From contig JAXGQB010000011.1 in assembly GCA_040766655.1 (NCBI GenBank), forward strand, positions 1-64,000: 64,000 nucleotides of DNA, given 5' to 3'. The position numbers were made by a program, and so were the translations under genes. Under the pieces are notes generated by a model. It was not told the DNA's origin. It was given only the letters and a program-made list of their open reading frames with translations, and ran no database searches. Position 1 is the stretch's first letter. Each line of letters begins with the position of its first letter. Positions 60,888 through 64,000 of the stretch are shown one piece after another. Source of the stretch: JALOOB01 sp040766655. GTDB taxonomy: Bacteria; Chloroflexota; Anaerolineae; CG2-30-64-16.

Positions 60888-61247
60888 CTAGTCCCCTTCG
60901 CCTGGCATGCGCAGGCCCTGGACATGCACGTTAACTTCAGTGACAGGCACGCCGAGGGCTTGCTCGAGTGCGTATTGCACGCCGTGCATGACGCCGTGCG
61001 CCACCTCAGAGATACGGGTGCCGTATTGGACGATCACGTAGAGATCGACGCTGATCTGGCCGTCTCGCACGCGCACGTCGACGCCGCGGCCCCAACGATC
61101 CGGCTGGAGCAGGTCGGCGATGCCGTCGATGAGGTTTCTGCTCGCCATGCCCACGACGCCGTAGCACTGGAGCACGGCCTGACCAGCAAGGGTTGCGATT
61201 GCCTGGGGCGCGATTTCGATTCGGCCCTGTGTTGTCTCCTCAGTCAT
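60888..61247 (-). CDS. Asp23/Gls24 family protein (copy 2)
   Basis: 119 residues: GRIEIAPQAIATLAGQAVL, VDLYVIVQYGTRISEVA, VTEVNVHVQGLRM. It is 39 nt upstream of fakA, the standard Firmicutes-like pairing (yloU-yloV). It is divergent from rpmB. It differs from copy 1 at 51.3 kb in most positions outside the family core. Confidence 0.88.
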   Translation of the reverse strand: MTEETTQGRIEIAPQAIATLAGQAVLQCYGVVGMASRNLIDGIADLLQPDRWGRGVDVRVRDGQISVDLYVIVQYGTRISEVAHGVMHGVQYALEQALGVPVTEVNVHVQGLRMPGEGD

Positions 61248-61277
61248 ACCCTACCCTTTCTGAAGTTACCCTCAGTT

Positions 61278-61306
61278 TTGCACAACTCATCCAGGTGTGG
61301 TACTAT
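61278..61306 (+). promoter_or_regulatory. Promoter of rpmB
   Basis: TTGCAC (61278-61283), 17-bp spacer, TACTAT (61301-61306). The leader would be about 70 nt. It lies in the 137-bp gap divergent from the second asp23 gene. Confidence 0.55.
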
Positions 61307-61384
61307 TCGTCTACTTGTGGCCGGGCCCCCTGGATTGGCTCGGTCAACTTATGTCAGGACAACGAGCAATACTGGGGGTATCGT

Positions 61385-61567
61385 ATGGCCAAGTGTGAAG
61401 TATGCGGCAAGGGGCCACAGTTCGGTCACAATGTCAGCCATTCCATGCGTCACACCAAGCGACGCTGGAACGTGAATGTTCAGCGCATGCGCTTGCCGGT
61501 GAACGGCGTCGAGCGCAAGGTTTACATCTGCGCTCAGTGCATCAAGACGTTGCGGAAAGCTGCTTGA
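61385..61567 (+). CDS. rpmB: 50S ribosomal protein L28 (zinc form)
   Basis: 60 residues from ATG 61385 (GGGGG 6 nt upstream). The opening MAKCEVCGKGPQFGHNVSHS and later CAQC supply four zinc cysteines. It is alone on the plus strand between minus-strand operons and is closed by its own terminator. Confidence 0.96.
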   Translation: MAKCEVCGKGPQFGHNVSHSMRHTKRRWNVNVQRMRLPVNGVERKVYICAQCIKTLRKAA

Positions 61568-61597
61568 CGTCTCTCTTGCGGCAATCGTGAGCATGCG

Positions 61598-61626
61598 GCC
61601 GGCGACCTCGCCGGCTGTTTGCTTTT
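61598..61626 (+). terminator. Terminator of rpmB
   Basis: GCCGGCGA (61598-61605) and TCGCCGGC (61608-61615) form a perfect 8-bp stem, with only two intervening bases, so the top one or two pairs must open. It is followed by TGTTTGCTTTT. It ends at the 3' end of rpe on the other strand. Confidence 0.7.
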
Positions 61627-62305
61627 AAGGAGCTTGGCGTCCCAGGGCGCCCTGGGCTGCCTCGCGCAGCGCAGCGATGGCCGCAGTAACGCCAGCCTCA
61701 TGCCGGAATACGGCGGTGCCGGCCACCAGGACATTGGCGCCGGCTGCGACGGTGGCGGGCGCGGTATGGACATCGATGCCCCCATCCACCTCCACGTCGA
61801 TGTCAAGACCTCTGGATTGGATCATCTGTCTCAGGCGCGCGATCTTATCGGTCATGGTCGGGATGTAGCTCTGACCACCGAAGCCAGGATTGACTGACAT
61901 GACCAGCACCTGGTCCACGTAGGGCAGGATTTCAGCCAGGGTATCGAGAGGTGTGGCGGGGTTGAGCGTGATTCCAGGCCGGGCGCCCATTTCCCGGATC
62001 TGCTGGACGGCCCGGTGCAGATGGGTGCAAGCCTCGACATGGACCGTCAGGATGGATGCCCCCGCGCCGATGAAGTCGGCGATGTACCGGTCCGGCGCGG
62101 CGATCATGAGATGGACGTCCAGCGGCAGCTGTGTGATCTTTCGCAACGCTGCAACGACGGGCAGCCCGATGCTGATGTTGGGCACGAAGACGCCGTCCAT
62201 GACGTCGACGTGCACGTAGTCTGCCCCGCCGGCCTCGATGGCCCGGATGGCTTCGCCCAGATACGCAAAATCCGCGGCGAGGATGGATGGCGCGATCTTA
62301 ATCAC
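61625..62305 (-). CDS. rpe: Ribulose-phosphate 3-epimerase
   Basis: 226 residues, interconverts ribulose 5-phosphate and xylulose 5-phosphate. TIM-barrel signatures IAPSILAADFAYLGE, HVDVMDGVFVPN (metal His/Asp), MSVNPGFGGQSYIP and VEVDGGI are present. Starts at GTG 62305 with AGAGGG upstream. The 297-bp region beyond it (62306-62602) holds only the promoter of the next gene. Confidence 0.96.
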   Translation of the reverse strand: MIKIAPSILAADFAYLGEAIRAIEAGGADYVHVDVMDGVFVPNISIGLPVVAALRKITQLPLDVHLMIAAPDRYIADFIGAGASILTVHVEACTHLHRAVQQIREMGARPGITLNPATPLDTLAEILPYVDQVLVMSVNPGFGGQSYIPTMTDKIARLRQMIQSRGLDIDVEVDGGIDVHTAPATVAAGANVLVAGTAVFRHEAGVTAAIAALREAAQGALGRQAP

Positions 62306-62516
62306 GATTCCCTCTGAGGCGATCGCACATCTTCGGGCGTCGCTTACTGGTGTTCCGTCAAGGGTAGGAGCCGGACGGTGTCAGGCTCAAGGCTCGCACA
62401 ATCATACAATGGAACGGGCCTGAGCGCAAAGACTTCGGCGCTTGTTTCATCGCGTGATCCGAGGCATCTGGGTCGTTTGGCAGCCGGTTGGCGATCACGC
62501 TGGCGGCGCGAAACTT

Positions 62517-62545
62517 TTGAAGCGTTCGGCCGTAAAGAATATCAG
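62517..62545 (+). promoter_or_regulatory. Candidate promoter of the helical hypothetical gene
   Basis: TTGAAG (62517-62522), 17-bp spacer, TATCAG (62540-62545). About 55 nt before the ATG. Moderate match only. Confidence 0.35.
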
Positions 62546-62602
62546 GTGAGATAGATTGACGGCGAGCGCGCCGTTCGATGACAGAGCCACCCGGAGGACG
62601 CA

Positions 62603-63124
62603 ATGACGGAAGAACTGAAGCCTGAGGAGATCCAGGGCGAGGCGCCCGCAAGCGAGGAAGTGCGCGAGGATCGCGCCATCGTCAACGAACTCGAGAAGCT
62701 GGGCAAGCAACTCATCGGCGCCGCGAAGGCGGCCTGGGAGAGCGAAGAGCGGCGAAAGCTGCAGGACGAGATCGCTACCGGCATCCAGAAGATCGGCCAG
62801 GAACTGGGCGTGACGCTGGAGAAGGCGAGCGAGAGCGAGCAGGTGCAGGAGATTCGCACGCGCGCCGGCAAGGTCGCCACCGATATCCAGCAGACGGATG
62901 TTGTGGACGAAGTCCGCAAGGGACTTCTGGTGGGCCTCGAAGCCATCAACCGAGAGTTGAGCAAGCTGCTCGATCGTCTCGAAACGAAGCCAGCCCCGGT
63001 AGAGGCGGTGGAGGATGTCGTCGAGGCGGTTGAGGATGCGGCGGAGAAGGCAGCGGATGCGATCAAAGAAGAGGTCGCTGACGTCGTCGAGACCCTGACG
63101 CCGCCGGACGTGCCTTTAGACTAG
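62603..63124 (+). CDS. Hypothetical acidic helical protein
   Basis: 173 residues with GGAGG upstream of the ATG. No signal peptide and no membrane helix. Rich in Glu, Ala, Lys and Val, predicted helical throughout, with amphipathic repeats such as IGAAKAAWESEERRKLQDEI and a C-terminal VEDVVEAVEDAAEKAADAI stretch. Such composition resembles small stress or nucleoid-associated proteins and apolipoprotein-like amphipathic helices, but no family is recognised. It is transcribed alone. Confidence 0.75.
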   Translation: MTEELKPEEIQGEAPASEEVREDRAIVNELEKLGKQLIGAAKAAWESEERRKLQDEIATGIQKIGQELGVTLEKASESEQVQEIRTRAGKVATDIQQTDVVDEVRKGLLVGLEAINRELSKLLDRLETKPAPVEAVEDVVEAVEDAAEKAADAIKEEVADVVETLTPPDVPLD

Positions 63125-63226
63125 GAAACGCGCTCCGCTTAGGAAGCGACGTGACCGCATGGGGCCAGCAGATCGGCAGAGAATGCCGCTGTGCTGGCCC
63201 TCTTTGTTGGATCTCCTTGAAAGACC

Positions 63227-64000
63227 TCAGTCGTCCGCAGGTGCGGCAGGCGTCCCGGCCTGACCCTGGGCCATCTGCTCGAAGACGTTCCATGTGGCGC
63301 GGGCCAGCTCCTGCATGGTGGGGTTGGAGTAGTGCCATTCCAGCCAGTGCGGGCGGTAGAGAAACACGGATAGGACGTAAGGTCCGGCCGGACCCCAGAT
63401 TGCGGCGACATCGCCGTGCGTGTCGGGCACATAGCCGTGCTTGTGAACGGCCTGCGCGCCCTCCGGCAGGCCGCCGACCAGCAGTTCCGTCATCTCATTG
63501 TACGACATGTACTTGAGCGCCTGCTGGCATTCTTCAGGTGTGATCGCGTCGCCGTAGACCGCGACCATGGTTCCGCCACCCTCGCTGCATTCCACGAGCA
63601 TCTGCAGTGAGCTGCCGATATCCCGCGGCGTCGTCTGCATGTACGGGTCCGGCTCCGTGTTGATATCGGTGCGCTGGTTCGCCTCGGTCACGATGCGGGG
63701 CGGGACGGCCATCTGGCGGTCGTAGGGGGTGGCCATGAAGGTGTTCTTCATGCCCAGCGTCTTGAAGGCCCGGTTCATCTCGGCTACGCCCGCATTCCAG
63801 TCGCCATCGCCGATGATCCCCAGCATCAGGTTGGCGGTGAAGTTGCCGCTGTAGGTCATCGTCTCGCTGATGATTTTCGCGGTGTCGATGCCGGGCGGGC
63901 CGTCGAGCTTGCGATACACCTGGGCCAGGATCGGTATCTTCAGGGTGCTGGTGCCGGCGTAGGCGACGTCGGCATTGATCGCCACCTCCTCGCCGCTGGG
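63227..64000 (-). CDS. Class A beta-lactamase-like serine hydrolase, N-terminus beyond window
   Basis: At least 257 codons; the frame is open to the right edge, so the internal GTG at 63985 is probably not the start. The SxxK motif is STLK in YAGTSTLKIPI; SGN occupies the SDN position; KHG the KTG position in HKHGYVPD. The family fold also includes TPRDIGSSLQMLVEC. Replacement of SDN and KTG suggests a serine hydrolase/PBP-like enzyme that may not hydrolyse penicillins. The C-terminal tail is Ala/Pro-rich. Confidence 0.8.
   Translation of the reverse strand, partial: PSGEEVAINADVAYAGTSTLKIPILAQVYRKLDGPPGIDTAKIISETMTYSGNFTANLMLGIIGDGDWNAGVAEMNRAFKTLGMKNTFMATPYDRQMAVPPRIVTEANQRTDINTEPDPYMQTTPRDIGSSLQMLVECSEGGGTMVAVYGDAITPEECQQALKYMSYNEMTELLVGGLPEGAQAVHKHGYVPDTHGDVAAIWGPAGPYVLSVFLYRPHWLEWHYSNPTMQELARATWNVFEQMAQGQAGTPAAPADD

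Overview
The window is a G+C-rich bacterial chromosome segment. The likely source is Chloroflexota, perhaps an uncultured Anaerolineae-like lineage. This is inferred from the r-protein sequence style, the very long RpoB and RpoC, the secreted C25-type peptidase, the TPR ATPase and the cyclic-2,3-DPG-synthetase-like GTPase. No rRNA, tRNA, insertion sequence or CRISPR array was recognised.

Left arm (1-8498, minus strand) is accessory DNA. A type IIG restriction-methylase runs off the left edge and has its own promoter. A STAND-like AAA ATPase with TPR repeats follows, 12 nt downstream of a large secreted caspase-fold (C25-like) peptidase that carries 11 tandem 18-bp coding repeats. A divergent promoter region (8499-8812) separates this arm from rpoB.

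Core (8813-40613, plus strand) is the transcription/translation superoperon: rpoB-rpoC, then str (rpsL-rpsG-fusA-tuf), S10, spc and alpha: rpsJ-rplC-D-W-B-rpsS-rplV-rpsC-rplP-rpmC-rpsQ-rplN-X-E-rpsN(Z)-rpsH-rplF-R-rpsE-rpmD-rplO-secY-adk-map-rpmJ-rpsM-K-D-rpoA-rplQ-truA-rplM-rpsI. infA is not at its usual place between map and rpmJ, and rplKAJL do not precede rpoB. Terminator-like hairpins lie between the promoter and the first gene of rpoBC, str and tuf, suggesting shared leader attenuation.

Right arm holds mogA, a GHL10 glycoside hydrolase (minus) divergent from a Clp-type AAA+ protein whose first ATPase domain is degenerate, and then long minus-strand housekeeping runs. In transcription order these are yceD-rpmF-fabD-fabG-asp23-nusB-tatA-tatC(fused TatA/B)-cDPGS-like-hypothetical-AMMECR1-SpoIIE phosphatase, and asp23-fakA-degV-recG-coaD-coiled-coil protein. 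rpmB (plus), rpe (minus), a helical hypothetical (plus) and a truncated class A beta-lactamase-like hydrolase (minus) close the window.

The most unusual items are the degenerate Clp domain, the TatA/B-TatC fusion, the ~180-residue RpoB insertion, the peptidase repeat conserved only at protein level, a perfect palindrome inserted in frame beside the methylase SAM motif, and the linked leader hairpins.
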